From Acidobacteriota bacterium (GTDB lineage Bacteria > Acidobacteriota > Holophagae > Thermotomaculales > Thermotomaculaceae): 7,006 nucleotides of DNA. Made by a program: the position numbers and the translations under genes. Under the pieces are notes generated by a model. The model saw only the letters and a list, made by a program, of their open reading frames with translations. It did no database searches and was not told the DNA's origin. How positions within the stretch are numbered: the first letter of the stretch is position 1; every line of letters starts with the position of its first letter. Positions 1 to 6,863 of this stretch are shown here, in pieces. The stretch lies in contig JAMOUY010000301.1 of NCBI GenBank assembly GCA_027067895.1, forward strand, positions 1 through 7,006. Direction: 5' to 3'.

Positions 1-1106
1 CTAAATTGAAAGAAATCTTTGAAAAACAGTATTTTATTTTAGGTCCCGACGTTCAATCATTTGAAGAAAAAATGGCAGAATACTGCGAAACAAATTACGC
101 AATAGGCTGTGCTTCCGGTTCGGACGCATTGGTGCTTGGTTTAATGGCTTGCGACGTAAAGAAAAACGACGAAGTTTTGACAACGCCTTACACCTTTTTT
201 GCAACTGCCGGAGCAATTGCGAGAATTTGTGCCATTCCCGTGTTTATAGACATAAATCCCGAAGATTACAACATAAATCCCGATTTGCTTGAAAAATTTC
301 TTGAAGAAAACGCTGAGGAAAGAGACGGCGAAGTTTACAACAAAAAAACAGGAAGAAGAATTAAGGCGATTATTCCCGTCCACCTTTACGGACAGACTGC
401 CGACATGGAAAAAATACTTAAAATTGCCGAAAAATGGAATCTTCCTGTAATTGAGGATTCCGCTCAGTCAATAGGTTCAATTGACGGAAACCTTAAAAAG
501 AAAGCGGGAAATATGGGAAAAGTAGGCTGTTTCTCATTCTTTCCGTCAAAGAATTTAGGCGCTTTCGGAGACGGCGGGGCGTTAACGACAAACGACGAAG
601 AAACCGCAAGAAGGCTTAAATCCTTGCGAGTGCACGGAGAGTCCAAAAGATACTACCACGATGAAGTGGGGTTTAATTCAAGGCTTGACGCAATTCAGGC
701 GGCTGTTTTGGAGATAAAACTCAAATACCTTGAAGATTGGCATAAGGGAAGGCAGAAAAATGCCGATTACTACAACAAAGCCTTTGAAAACTCAAACTGC
801 GACGGAATTATTTCAACGCCGAAAACTTTGAGAAACAACAGACATATTTACAACCAATACATTTTAAGGGTGAAAGACAGAGACAAACTTGTTGACTATC
901 TTAGAGAGAACAACGTTGGTTGCGCAATCTATTATCCCGTGCCTTTGCATATGCAGAAATGCTTTGAGTATTTGGGATACAAAGAGGGAGATTTCCCCGA
1001 AGCGGAAAAAGCGGCGAAAGAAACAATCGCCCTTCCCGTTTATCCCGAATTAACCGACGAACAAAAAGATTACGTTATTGAGACGATTTTGAAGTTTTAC
1101 AAATAA
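1..1106 (+). CDS. DegT/DnrJ/EryC1/StrS family PLP-dependent sugar aminotransferase, 5'-truncated by window edge
   Basis: Fold-type I aminotransferase of the family that transfers an amino group to keto-sugar nucleotides, usually for surface polysaccharide or O-antigen sugars. Numbering from the TTG at position 6: the SGSDAL cofactor-phosphate motif is at residues 37-42, PVHLYGQ at 124-130, EDSAQ (Asp that contacts the PLP pyridine nitrogen) at 149-154, and the Schiff-base lysine is K182 in FFPSKNLGAFGDGG. GFNSRLDAIQAAVL (222-235) and the C-terminal ALPVYPELT (342-350) are also family hallmarks. The frame is open back to position 3. Family members normally carry about 20 residues before the FILGP motif, so the true start lies left of the window and the TTG at 6 is not credible as a start. 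The residue 101-120 stretch is an insertion seen in some family branches. Asp codons are mostly GAC. The exact sugar substrate cannot be told. No hairpin terminator follows; a new promoter begins 7 bp after the stop. Confidence 0.93.
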   Translation, partial: KLKEIFEKQYFILGPDVQSFEEKMAEYCETNYAIGCASGSDALVLGLMACDVKKNDEVLTTPYTFFATAGAIARICAIPVFIDINPEDYNINPDLLEKFLEENAEERDGEVYNKKTGRRIKAIIPVHLYGQTADMEKILKIAEKWNLPVIEDSAQSIGSIDGNLKKKAGNMGKVGCFSFFPSKNLGAFGDGGALTTNDEETARRLKSLRVHGESKRYYHDEVGFNSRLDAIQAAVLEIKLKYLEDWHKGRQKNADYYNKAFENSNCDGIISTPKTLRNNRHIYNQYILRVKDRDKLVDYLRENNVGCAIYYPVPLHMQKCFEYLGYKEGDFPEAEKAAKETIALPVYPELTDEQKDYVIETILKFYK

Positions 1107-1113
1107 ATTTTCT

Positions 1114-1141
1114 TTGATTTTTTACGGTATTAAAGTATAAT
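1114..1141 (+). promoter_or_regulatory. sigma70-type promoter for the rpmE-prfA-prmC-murA cluster
   Basis: A -35 box TTGATT at 1114-1119 and a perfect -10 box TATAAT at 1136-1141 are separated by 16 bp. The predicted start is near 1148, giving a leader of about 30 nt before rpmE. The promoter sits in the 56-bp gap after the aminotransferase stop, so the two genes are probably separate transcription units, although no terminator is visible between them. Confidence 0.72.
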
Positions 1142-1166
1142 CTATAACCTGATGGGAAAATTATGC

Positions 1167-1172
1167 AGGAGG
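1167..1172 (+). promoter_or_regulatory. Shine-Dalgarno of rpmE (decides the start codon)
   Basis: A perfect AGGAGG lies 5 nt before the ATG at 1178 and only 2 nt before the ATG at 1175. An in-frame ATG at 1163 lies upstream of this site and so would not use it. The 1178 start also gives the MKKGIHP N-terminus expected of L31. Confidence 0.85.
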
Positions 1173-1177
1173 ATATG

Positions 1178-1381
1178 ATGAAAAAAGGAATTCACCCGGA
1201 ATACTACGAAGCGGAAATAATCTGCGCTTGCGGAAACAGGTTTAAAGCAGGCTCAACAAAAAAGGAGATTAGAGTGGAAATTTGTTCCGCCTGCCATCCT
1301 TTCTTTACAGGCAAGGAAAAACTTGTTGACACCGCCGGCAGAGTGGAAAAATTTAAAAGAAAATACCAGAACAAAAAGTAA
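1178..1381 (+). CDS. rpmE: 50S ribosomal protein L31, zinc-binding (C+) type
   Basis: A 67-residue protein of the large ribosomal subunit, located at the central protuberance where it bridges to the 30S head. The start [12 protein letters not shown] matches the classical L31 N-terminus. Four cysteines, C16 and C18 (CACGN) and C36 and C39 (CSACHPF), form the zinc site of the C+ form, so this is not the zinc-independent YkgM/RpmE2 paralogue. The CHPFFTGK block and the GRVEKF segment are typical. A basic tail ends the protein. The start is chosen by AGGAGG spacing; a start at 1163 would add five residues foreign to the family. It is the first gene of the cluster, 15 bp before prfA, a linkage of L31 with RF1 that occurs in several phyla. 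Identity is near certain. Confidence 0.96.
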   Translation: MKKGIHPEYYEAEIICACGNRFKAGSTKKEIRVEICSACHPFFTGKEKLVDTAGRVEKFKRKYQNKK

Positions 1382-1396
1382 GTTAAAACTTAAACT

Positions 1397-2470
1397 ATGT
1401 TTGACAAGTTAGAGGGCATTGAAAAAGAGTTTGAGGAGATTACCGCAAAGTTAAGCGACCCCGAACTTATTAAAGACAGGGTTGTATTTACCAAGTTGTC
1501 AAAACACCATTCGGAACTTGAACCTATTGTAAACGAATACAAAAAGTATAAAAGTTTCAAGCAGGGGCTTGAAGAAGCCAAGTCCCTGCTTAAAGAAACA
1601 AACGATAAAGAGTTGAAGCAACTTGCCGAAGAAGAGATAGACGATTACAAATCCAAATTAAAAGACAGCGAAGAAAGGCTTAAATTTCTTCTTCTTCCCA
1701 AAGACCCTAACGACGAAAAAAACGTTATCCTTGAAATCAGGGCAGGCACAGGGGGAGAAGAGGCCGCTCTTTTTGCTTCCGAAATTTTCAGAATGTATTC
1801 AAGGTATGCTGAGAGAAAAAGATGGAAATTGGAAGTTATGGAGATACATCAGACAGGCGTGGGCGGAATTAAGGAAGTTGTTGCAATGATTGAAGGCAAA
1901 GGGGCATATTCCCGCTTAAAATACGAAAGCGGAGTTCACAGGGTGCAGAGAGTGCCTCAAACCGAATCAGGGGGGAGAATTCACACTTCGGCTATTACTG
2001 TGGCCATTCTTCCGGAAGTTGACGATGTTGAAATTCACATTGAAGAAAAAGATTTGAGAATAGACACATTCAGGGCAAGCGGCGCCGGAGGACAGCACGT
2101 AAACACCACAGATTCGGCAATCAGGATAACCCACATCCCGACGGGGCTTGTTGTAACCTGCCATGACGAAAGGTCTCAGTTGAAAAACAAAGAAAAGGCT
2201 ATGAAGGTTTTAAGGTCCCGTCTTTACGAAATGGAAAAAGAAAAGCAGATGAAAGAAGTTGCCGAAGACAGAAAAAGTCAGGTTGGAAGCGGGGACAGAA
2301 GCGAGAAAATCAGGACATACAACTATCCCCAAAGCAGGGTTACCGACCACAGAATAGGAAAGACAATCTATCAATTGCAGCAGTTTCTTGACGGCGAGAT
2401 TGACGAAATGATTGACGCTTTAATTGCCCACTATCAGGCGGCGGCACTTAAATCCATTGAAAACAAGTAA
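1397..2470 (+). CDS. prfA: Peptide chain release factor 1 (RF1)
   Basis: A 357-residue class I release factor, full length for the family, that terminates translation at UAA and UAG. The N-terminal helical domain starts with [15 protein letters not shown], typical of RF1. The stop-codon reading tripeptide is PQT at residues 187-189 within [17 protein letters not shown], which is the P-x-T form of RF1; RF2 would have SPF. The catalytic GGQ is at 231-233 in [19 protein letters not shown]; the glutamine is the target methylated by PrmC, encoded next door. The C-terminal part has SRVTDHRIG (313-321). It lies 15 bp after rpmE and no Shine-Dalgarno is visible before the ATG (AAAACTTAAACT precedes it), so initiation may rely on coupling to rpmE. 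Asp codons are strongly GAC-biased, consistent with good expression. Confidence 0.98.
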   Translation: MFDKLEGIEKEFEEITAKLSDPELIKDRVVFTKLSKHHSELEPIVNEYKKYKSFKQGLEEAKSLLKETNDKELKQLAEEEIDDYKSKLKDSEERLKFLLLPKDPNDEKNVILEIRAGTGGEEAALFASEIFRMYSRYAERKRWKLEVMEIHQTGVGGIKEVVAMIEGKGAYSRLKYESGVHRVQRVPQTESGGRIHTSAITVAILPEVDDVEIHIEEKDLRIDTFRASGAGGQHVNTTDSAIRITHIPTGLVVTCHDERSQLKNKEKAMKVLRSRLYEMEKEKQMKEVAEDRKSQVGSGDRSEKIRTYNYPQSRVTDHRIGKTIYQLQQFLDGEIDEMIDALIAHYQAAALKSIENK

Positions 2471-2484
2471 GTTTCAACCTTTTG

Positions 2485-3315
2485 ATGAAAAAGAATTTTT
2501 TAAAATATGCCGAGATTTTGAAAAAAAACGGAATAAAAAAATCCCTTTCTGAAATTCAAAGGTTTGTTTCCGATTATTTTGACATTCCCTTACCCAAGGT
2601 TATTGCTTTTGATTTTGATTTTTCCGAAAAAATGGAAAAAAAATTGCAGGAATTTTGTTTAAAAAGGGGAGAGGGGATTCCTTTTTCATACCTTACAGGC
2701 TTTGCTTATTTTTACGGAAGAAAATTTTTTGTTGACGAAAGCGTTCTTGTTCCCCGTCCCGAAACCGAGCACATAGTTGAATTTGTTTTAAAAAAATTGC
2801 CTTGGGATTTTAAAGGAAGAATACTTGACTGTTGCACGGGAAGCGGAAATATTGCGATAACGTTTGCAAAAGAGTTGAAAAACGCGGAAGTTTTTGCGTC
2901 GGATATTTCAAAAAACGCTGTTAAAGTTGCAAAGCGGAATTCCCTTTATCACAATGCGGACGTTTCTTTTATTCTCTGCGATAAACTTGACTGTTTTAAA
3001 CCCCGAAGTTTTGACTTGATTGTGGCGAATCCGCCGTATATAGGATTTTTAGAAAAAGATTTTCTTGAAAAAGAGGTTTTGAACGAGCCACACATTGCTC
3101 TTTTCGGCGGGGAAAAAGGATATGAGTTTTTGGAAGATTTTTTAAGGCAGGCAATTTTGTGTGTTAAGGAAAAAGGCTTAATAATTTTTGAAATGGGATA
3201 TAATCAAATAGACGATGTGAGATTTTTTGCTAACAATGTGTTAGAAAATGTCAAAATTCGGTTTTTAAAAGACTTAAACGGCTATTTCAGAGTGGGAGTT
3301 ATTGAAAATGCTTGA
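2485..3315 (+). CDS. prmC: Release factor glutamine N5-methyltransferase PrmC (HemK)
   Basis: A 276-residue SAM-dependent methyltransferase that modifies the GGQ glutamine of RF1 and RF2 and raises termination efficiency. Numbering from the ATG at 2485: an N-terminal helical RF-binding domain runs to about residue 75; FSYLTGFAYFYGRKFFV and VLVPRPETE (88-95) are the linker and adjacent family motif; the SAM-binding loop is ILDCCTGSGNIA (about 113-124); the catalytic NPPY is at 182-185 in LIVANPPYIG. The usual DxGTGSG glycine is a cysteine here (DCCTGSG), also seen in other members. A TTG at 2482 is in frame, but the adjacent ATG is preferred. There is no clear Shine-Dalgarno. The gene is 14 bp after prfA, whose product is its substrate, and it overlaps murA by 8 bp. 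It is richer in Phe and in AT than prfA. Identity is secure. Confidence 0.96.
   Translation: MKKNFLKYAEILKKNGIKKSLSEIQRFVSDYFDIPLPKVIAFDFDFSEKMEKKLQEFCLKRGEGIPFSYLTGFAYFYGRKFFVDESVLVPRPETEHIVEFVLKKLPWDFKGRILDCCTGSGNIAITFAKELKNAEVFASDISKNAVKVAKRNSLYHNADVSFILCDKLDCFKPRSFDLIVANPPYIGFLEKDFLEKEVLNEPHIALFGGEKGYEFLEDFLRQAILCVKEKGLIIFEMGYNQIDDVRFFANNVLENVKIRFLKDLNGYFRVGVIENA
3294..3298 (+). promoter_or_regulatory. Shine-Dalgarno of murA inside prmC
   Basis: GGGAG lies 9 nt before the ATG at 3308, within the last codons of prmC. It supports the ATG rather than the in-frame TTG at 3302, and allows re-initiation by ribosomes that end prmC at 3315. Confidence 0.6.
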
Positions 3316-4570
3316 AAAATTTGTAATTGAAGGCGGAAAAAAACTAAAAGGCAGTGTGAGAGTTTCAGGGGCAAAAAATTCGGCGCTTCCCCTTCTTGCC
3401 GCGTCAATTCTCTCGGATGACGGACTTATTCTTCACAATGTGCCCGATGTTGCCGATGTCAGGACAATGCTTAAAGCGCTTGAACTTTTAGGGGTTAAGT
3501 TTGATTTTGACAGAGAAAACGGCACTCTTGAAATAGACTCTTCAAATGTAAAGCCTGTTGAAATCCCCTACGACATAATAAGAAGAATGAGGGCTTCCGT
3601 CCTTTTAATGGGGCCTTTGCTTGCAAGGTTTAAAAAGGCTTACGTTTATACCCCGGGCGGTTGCGCCATTGGAGCAAGGCCTATTGATTTGCATATTGAG
3701 GCTTTTAAAAAATTAGGAGCGACTTACACCGTAAAAGAGGGATACTCTGTTTTAAAAACGAGAAAACTTAAAGGAAACTATATCTGTTTTGACAAAGTTA
3801 CCGTTACAGGCACCGAAAACGTTGTTATGGCTTCTGTCTTTGCACAGGGAGAAACTATTATTGAAAACGCCGCTATTGAGCCCGAGGTTGAGGATTTGTG
3901 CAGATGCTTGGTAAAGATGGGGGCAAAGATAGAGGGAGTGGGAACAAAAACTTTAAGGATTTTCGGAGTAAAATCTCTCGGAAAGGCGGAGCATACCGTA
4001 ATTCCCGACAGGATAGAAGCGGGAACCTTTGTAATTGCCGCAGCCGTAACCAACGGTAAAATAAAAATAGAAAATGCAAACCCTTATCACCTTGATGCTT
4101 TTTTGTCCAAAGTTGAAGATGCGGGGGTTGAGATTGAAACGGGAGACGATTTTATAAAGGTAAAAGGCGTGAAAAATTTAAAATCAGTTGATATTGAGAC
4201 CTCGCCTTATCCCGGTTTTCCCACCGATTTACAGGCTCAATTTATGGTTTTGATGCTTAAAGCGGAAGGGGTTTCAAGAATTAAGGAAAATATTTTTGAA
4301 AACAGGTTTCAGCATGTTCAAGAGTTGAAAAGGCTTGGCGCGGATATTCTTCTTGACGGGAATATTGCCATAGTAAAAGGCGGGAAGGCTTTAACCGGTG
4401 CAGATGTTATGGCAACGGATTTGAGGGCAAGCGCGTCTCTTGTTCTTGCAGGGCTTTTTGCAAAAGGGGAAACAAGGGTTCACAGGATTTACCACCTTGA
4501 CAGGGGTTATCAGAATTTTGAGAAAAAGTTAAAGGCTTTGGGGGCAAAAATTAAAAGGGATAGGGATTAA
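3308..4570 (+). CDS. murA: UDP-N-acetylglucosamine 1-carboxyvinyltransferase MurA
   Basis: A 420-residue cytoplasmic enzyme that transfers enolpyruvate from PEP to UDP-GlcNAc, the first committed step of peptidoglycan synthesis. It has the standard EPSP-synthase-like two-domain length. The N-terminus MLEKFVIEGGKKLKGSVRVS and the SGAKNSALPLL block carry K23 and N24 (substrate binding). The mobile loop PGGCAIGARPIDLH holds the catalytic cysteine C119, the residue alkylated by fosfomycin; many resistant lineages have Asp there, so the Cys form predicts a drug-sensitive enzyme. TDLQAQ (306-311) contains the catalytic Asp D307. DLRASASLVLAGL (371-383) and YHLDRGY (395-401) close the active site. 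The ATG start overlaps prmC by 8 bp and is preferred over the TTG at 3302 because it gives the usual N-terminus and a better Shine-Dalgarno distance. Linkage with prmC implies co-transcription. Confidence 0.97.
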   Translation: MLEKFVIEGGKKLKGSVRVSGAKNSALPLLAASILSDDGLILHNVPDVADVRTMLKALELLGVKFDFDRENGTLEIDSSNVKPVEIPYDIIRRMRASVLLMGPLLARFKKAYVYTPGGCAIGARPIDLHIEAFKKLGATYTVKEGYSVLKTRKLKGNYICFDKVTVTGTENVVMASVFAQGETIIENAAIEPEVEDLCRCLVKMGAKIEGVGTKTLRIFGVKSLGKAEHTVIPDRIEAGTFVIAAAVTNGKIKIENANPYHLDAFLSKVEDAGVEIETGDDFIKVKGVKNLKSVDIETSPYPGFPTDLQAQFMVLMLKAEGVSRIKENIFENRFQHVQELKRLGADILLDGNIAIVKGGKALTGADVMATDLRASASLVLAGLFAKGETRVHRIYHLDRGYQNFEKKLKALGAKIKRDRD

Positions 4571-4607
4571 AACTTGATTTTTCTCGTAAAAGGCATAGGT
4601 TTATATT

Positions 4608-6215
4608 ATGAAAAAAATTAGACTTGGAAAATCCGGCAATATAAAAACCCTTTCAAAAAAGGATTTTGAACTTTATTCGCAAAAGGCGCCTTTTATTGTT
4701 GATTCTGCGGTAAAAGAGGTTGCAAGAGGGGTAAACAAAGGCGTTTTTAATGTGGATTATTTTCTGAAAATGGTCGGTAATTTCTATCTTGCGGGAGATT
4801 TTCTGTCTGCGATAAAGTTTTCCAAAAGAATTGAGGAAGAATTTAAAGACAGACTAAACCCCAAAGAAATTTCTATTGTTTATTCTTCCCTTGCTTTGGT
4901 TTTTGCGCTTGCGGGAGAAATTTCGCAGTCAAGGAAATACAGCGATATTCTTGGAGAGTTAAAAGAATTTGACAACAATGTGGCTTATAGATGGATGACA
5001 TTGACATCTTTGATTCATGACTATTCTTCAAAAAATTATTTGACGGCATATTTAAATGCAAAAAGGATTCTTGAAAATCTCTCGTCTCTTGACATTTACC
5101 ATCCTGTTTTTACCCTTCAACCGAAACACCATTTGATTGGCATAATTTTAAGAATTCTCAATAGGTCTGCACAGTATCTTGCGTATGAGGAGAAAACCGG
5201 TTCGGATAAAAGAAAAAGATATTTTGATATGGTAATGGAATTGCTTGAAAAGATTAAAATTCCCGAAAGCAAGGCTATGGATTACTTTTATTACTGCGAA
5301 TTGGCAAACCTTTACACGGGGATGCACAGTTTCCCCAAAGCGGAGAAGGCTTTGGAAAGCGCCTATGAAATTATAAAAAACAAAAAACAGGCTTATACAA
5401 GGTACAGTTATGCCTATTACGAAACAAAGGCTAATTTTTTTGCAAAAAAAGAAGACTTTTCGGAAGCCTACAAACAGATAAAGTTGGCTTACAGGGCTTC
5501 CTTTAATGTTTCGGATGTTTACGATGAATTGGATGTTATTGAGCAATTTTTAAGTATTTCAAGGGATTTTTCCCGCTCGGACCCCTCTTTGAGAAAGCAG
5601 GCAAGCGAATTTTATATGGAAGGAAATTCCCTTCTCAAACAGTTTGTTAATTTTCTTGAAGAAAAGGACTGGTATACCGGCAAAAACCATTCTGCAAAGG
5701 TTGCGGCTTTAAGTTATTTGATTGCCAAGAAATTGGTTACGCTTTTTCCCTATATGCAGAATTTTATAGATGTGCAGTCCGTTTACCTTGCGGGATATGT
5801 GCATGATATTGGCAAGGTAAAAATTCCTTGGCTTTTGATAAACAAAATAAACAAGTTGGAAGAATTTGAGGTTGATTATTTGATGAATCATGTTTTGTTC
5901 GGCAAAGAAATTTTGGAAGATTTGAATTTTGTCTCAATTGCAAGAATAATTTATCAGCATCACGAAAGCCCTGACGGACTCGGCTATCCAGAAGGAATAA
6001 GAAACGTTTCCGTTGAGGCGAATATAATTTCCCTCGCCGATTCTTTTGAGGCAATGACTACCTCAAACAGAAAGTATAAAAAACCCAAATCTTTGGAAAC
6101 TGCAAAAAGCGAAATTATTTCTCTTTCAGGGACAAAATTCTACCCTGAAATCATTGAGTCTTTCAAATCTATAACAACGGACGAATTAAAGTCGTTTCTT
6201 GAAAAATTAAAATAA
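4608..6215 (+). CDS. HD-GYP domain phosphodiesterase with TPR-like N-terminal region
   Basis: A 535-residue protein, probably cytoplasmic because no signal peptide or membrane helix is seen. Residues about 50-300 form amphipathic helix pairs resembling TPR repeats, for example 56-80, 90-118, 228-256 and 267-298. Residues about 350-520 form an HD-GYP domain: first metal His H361 (GKNHSAKVA), HD pair H399-D400 with K403 (HDIGKVKIP), H428 (NHVLFG), H451-H452 and the signature HHESPDGLGYP (451-461), and D478 (ADSFEAMT). All canonical metal ligands are present, so hydrolysis of cyclic di-GMP or a related cyclic dinucleotide is the family-based expectation. The position four residues before H361 is Thr rather than the Glu of known trinuclear enzymes, so a binuclear site is inferred. 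The usual FDPE near the end is FYPE (511-514). There is no receiver, PAS or GAF domain, so the helical repeats are the likely input module. It follows murA by 37 bp with only a weak AGGT before the ATG. The biological target is unknown. Confidence 0.9.
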   Translation: MKKIRLGKSGNIKTLSKKDFELYSQKAPFIVDSAVKEVARGVNKGVFNVDYFLKMVGNFYLAGDFLSAIKFSKRIEEEFKDRLNPKEISIVYSSLALVFALAGEISQSRKYSDILGELKEFDNNVAYRWMTLTSLIHDYSSKNYLTAYLNAKRILENLSSLDIYHPVFTLQPKHHLIGIILRILNRSAQYLAYEEKTGSDKRKRYFDMVMELLEKIKIPESKAMDYFYYCELANLYTGMHSFPKAEKALESAYEIIKNKKQAYTRYSYAYYETKANFFAKKEDFSEAYKQIKLAYRASFNVSDVYDELDVIEQFLSISRDFSRSDPSLRKQASEFYMEGNSLLKQFVNFLEEKDWYTGKNHSAKVAALSYLIAKKLVTLFPYMQNFIDVQSVYLAGYVHDIGKVKIPWLLINKINKLEEFEVDYLMNHVLFGKEILEDLNFVSIARIIYQHHESPDGLGYPEGIRNVSVEANIISLADSFEAMTTSNRKYKKPKSLETAKSEIISLSGTKFYPEIIESFKSITTDELKSFLEKLK

Positions 6216-6248
6216 AAAAGAGATAACCATGCCGATATTTTTCGGTAT
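6209..6248 (-). terminator. Possible terminator region between the convergent HD-GYP and GNAT genes
   Basis: On the - strand the segment just past the GNAT stop reads into a T-run (six T at 6219-6214, then A and four more T). The local hairpin is poor: CCGA/TCGG around an AAAATA loop, with a C-A mismatch next. On the + strand the same bases form a slightly better 7-bp stem with one G-U (6229-6235 with 6242-6248, loop of 6), but no T-run follows it. A T-run without a strong local stem is why this is only tentative; see the inverted-repeat finding for an alternative partner for the stem. Confidence 0.35.
6219..6235 (+). repeat. Left arm of a 17-bp perfect inverted repeat flanking the GNAT gene
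   Basis: AGAGATAACCATGCCGA occurs here on the + strand and again, exactly reverse-complemented, at 6864-6880. This arm lies between the HD-GYP stop (6215) and the GNAT stop (6248). Pairing does not extend beyond 17 bp on either side. A 17-bp exact match of balanced composition is well beyond chance expectation for a 7-kb window. Confidence 0.9.
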
Positions 6249-6844
6249 TAACCTCCCTTAAACTCCTCGTCCCAAACCATATTTTCAAAACGGTCAATCA
6301 ATTCTTCAAGGTCGGCAACCATAATGATTAAATTGTGTTTTCTTCCTTTGGTGTCAACAATGTAATTTGGAAGAGTTGCCGCTTTTTTAAATCCCAAGTC
6401 TTCAAGAATATGGACTGCGGCTTTTTGTTCTTCCATAACCTCTGCTTCAACAAGGTCAATACTTCTTATTTCCTGAGCCTTGAAAAAGATTAGTTGCGCA
6501 AGGTATTTTGATAAGCCTAAATTTCTGTAATTGGGGTCAACTATAATTCTTAATTTCCCTATATGGGATTTCCACCCGAAGTTTGTCCAATAAAGGGTGG
6601 ATGAGCCTACTATTTTGTTGTCTTCATTCCATGCGACAATGGTAATTCTGTTTCCTTTTTCAATTGCTTTTACCCTTTCTTCAACAAAGCCAATGTTTGT
6701 AACGTCGTATTTCAGGTAAAGTTTATCGTCATCGGTTAATCTGTTTAAAAAATCGTAATACTCTTTAAACTGCTCGCTTTTTAACAAGTCAACGGTTAAT
6801 TCTTCGCCGTTAGGCAATTTAAACTTGTGAGGATACTTAAACAT
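6248..6844 (-). CDS. GNAT family N-acetyltransferase
   Basis: A 198-residue acetyl-CoA-dependent acetyltransferase. The predicted beta4 strand and acetyl-CoA pyrophosphate loop are GKLRIIVDPNYRNLGLSKYL (residues 97-116), with R107-N-L-G110-L-S as the R/Q-x-x-G-x-G/A motif; the last position is Ser instead of Gly or Ala. VEAEVMEEQKAAVHILEDLGFKK and the later NLIIMVADL match the C-terminal half of a GNAT group whose members share an N-terminal 'FLNRLTDDDKLYLKYDVTN'-like segment (32-50). I recall this group from Desulfobacterota-like genomes, with unknown substrate; some relatives resemble protein acetyltransferases, but that is only inference. The ATG at 6844 is chosen because AAAAGGAGG precedes it by 4 nt. 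The longer reading frame from 6895 would start upstream of the predicted transcription start and overlap the -10 region. It is convergent with the HD-GYP gene, has its own promoter, and is bracketed by a 17-bp inverted repeat. Confidence 0.88.
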   Translation of the reverse strand: MFKYPHKFKLPNGEELTVDLLKSEQFKEYYDFLNRLTDDDKLYLKYDVTNIGFVEERVKAIEKGNRITIVAWNEDNKIVGSSTLYWTNFGWKSHIGKLRIIVDPNYRNLGLSKYLAQLIFFKAQEIRSIDLVEAEVMEEQKAAVHILEDLGFKKAATLPNYIVDTKGRKHNLIIMVADLEELIDRFENMVWDEEFKGG

Positions 6845-6848
6845 TCCA

Positions 6849-6857
6849 CCTCCTTTT
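6849..6857 (-). promoter_or_regulatory. Strong Shine-Dalgarno of the GNAT gene
   Basis: On the - strand AAAAGGAGG is followed by TGGA and then the ATG at 6844. It fixes the start codon and, unlike prfA and prmC, gives this gene an independent strong ribosome binding site. Confidence 0.85.
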
Positions 6858-6863
6858 ATTTGT

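Noticed and set aside
1163..1177. Earlier ATG codons (1163, 1175) as the rpmE start
   Set aside because: The 1163 ATG lies upstream of the AGGAGG and the 1175 ATG is only 2 nt after it; the 1178 ATG has proper spacing and gives the canonical L31 N-terminus.
2482..2484. TTG start for prmC (and likewise TTG 3302 for murA)
   Set aside because: In both cases an in-frame ATG follows within one or two codons and better matches the family N-terminus.
4574..4607. Promoter for the HD-GYP gene (TTGATT 4574-4579, TATATT 4602-4607)
   Set aside because: The spacer is 22 bp and the -10 box touches the start codon, so it could not drive a normal transcript; co-transcription with murA is simpler.
141..6054. 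Antisense open frames of 60-132 codons opposite the main genes
   Set aside because: They lie wholly within well-identified genes on the other strand, have no family motifs and no ribosome binding sites of note.
2485..6215. Shift from GAC-rich Asp codons (degT-like gene, prfA) to GAT-rich ones (HD-GYP gene) as a sign of horizontal transfer
   Set aside because: The change is gradual across a coherent operon and is more simply explained by expression-related codon bias.
6229..6248. Strong rho-independent terminator for the HD-GYP gene
   Set aside because: The stem is 7 bp with a G-U pair and an AT-rich loop, and no T-run follows on the + strand; kept only as a tentative bidirectional region.
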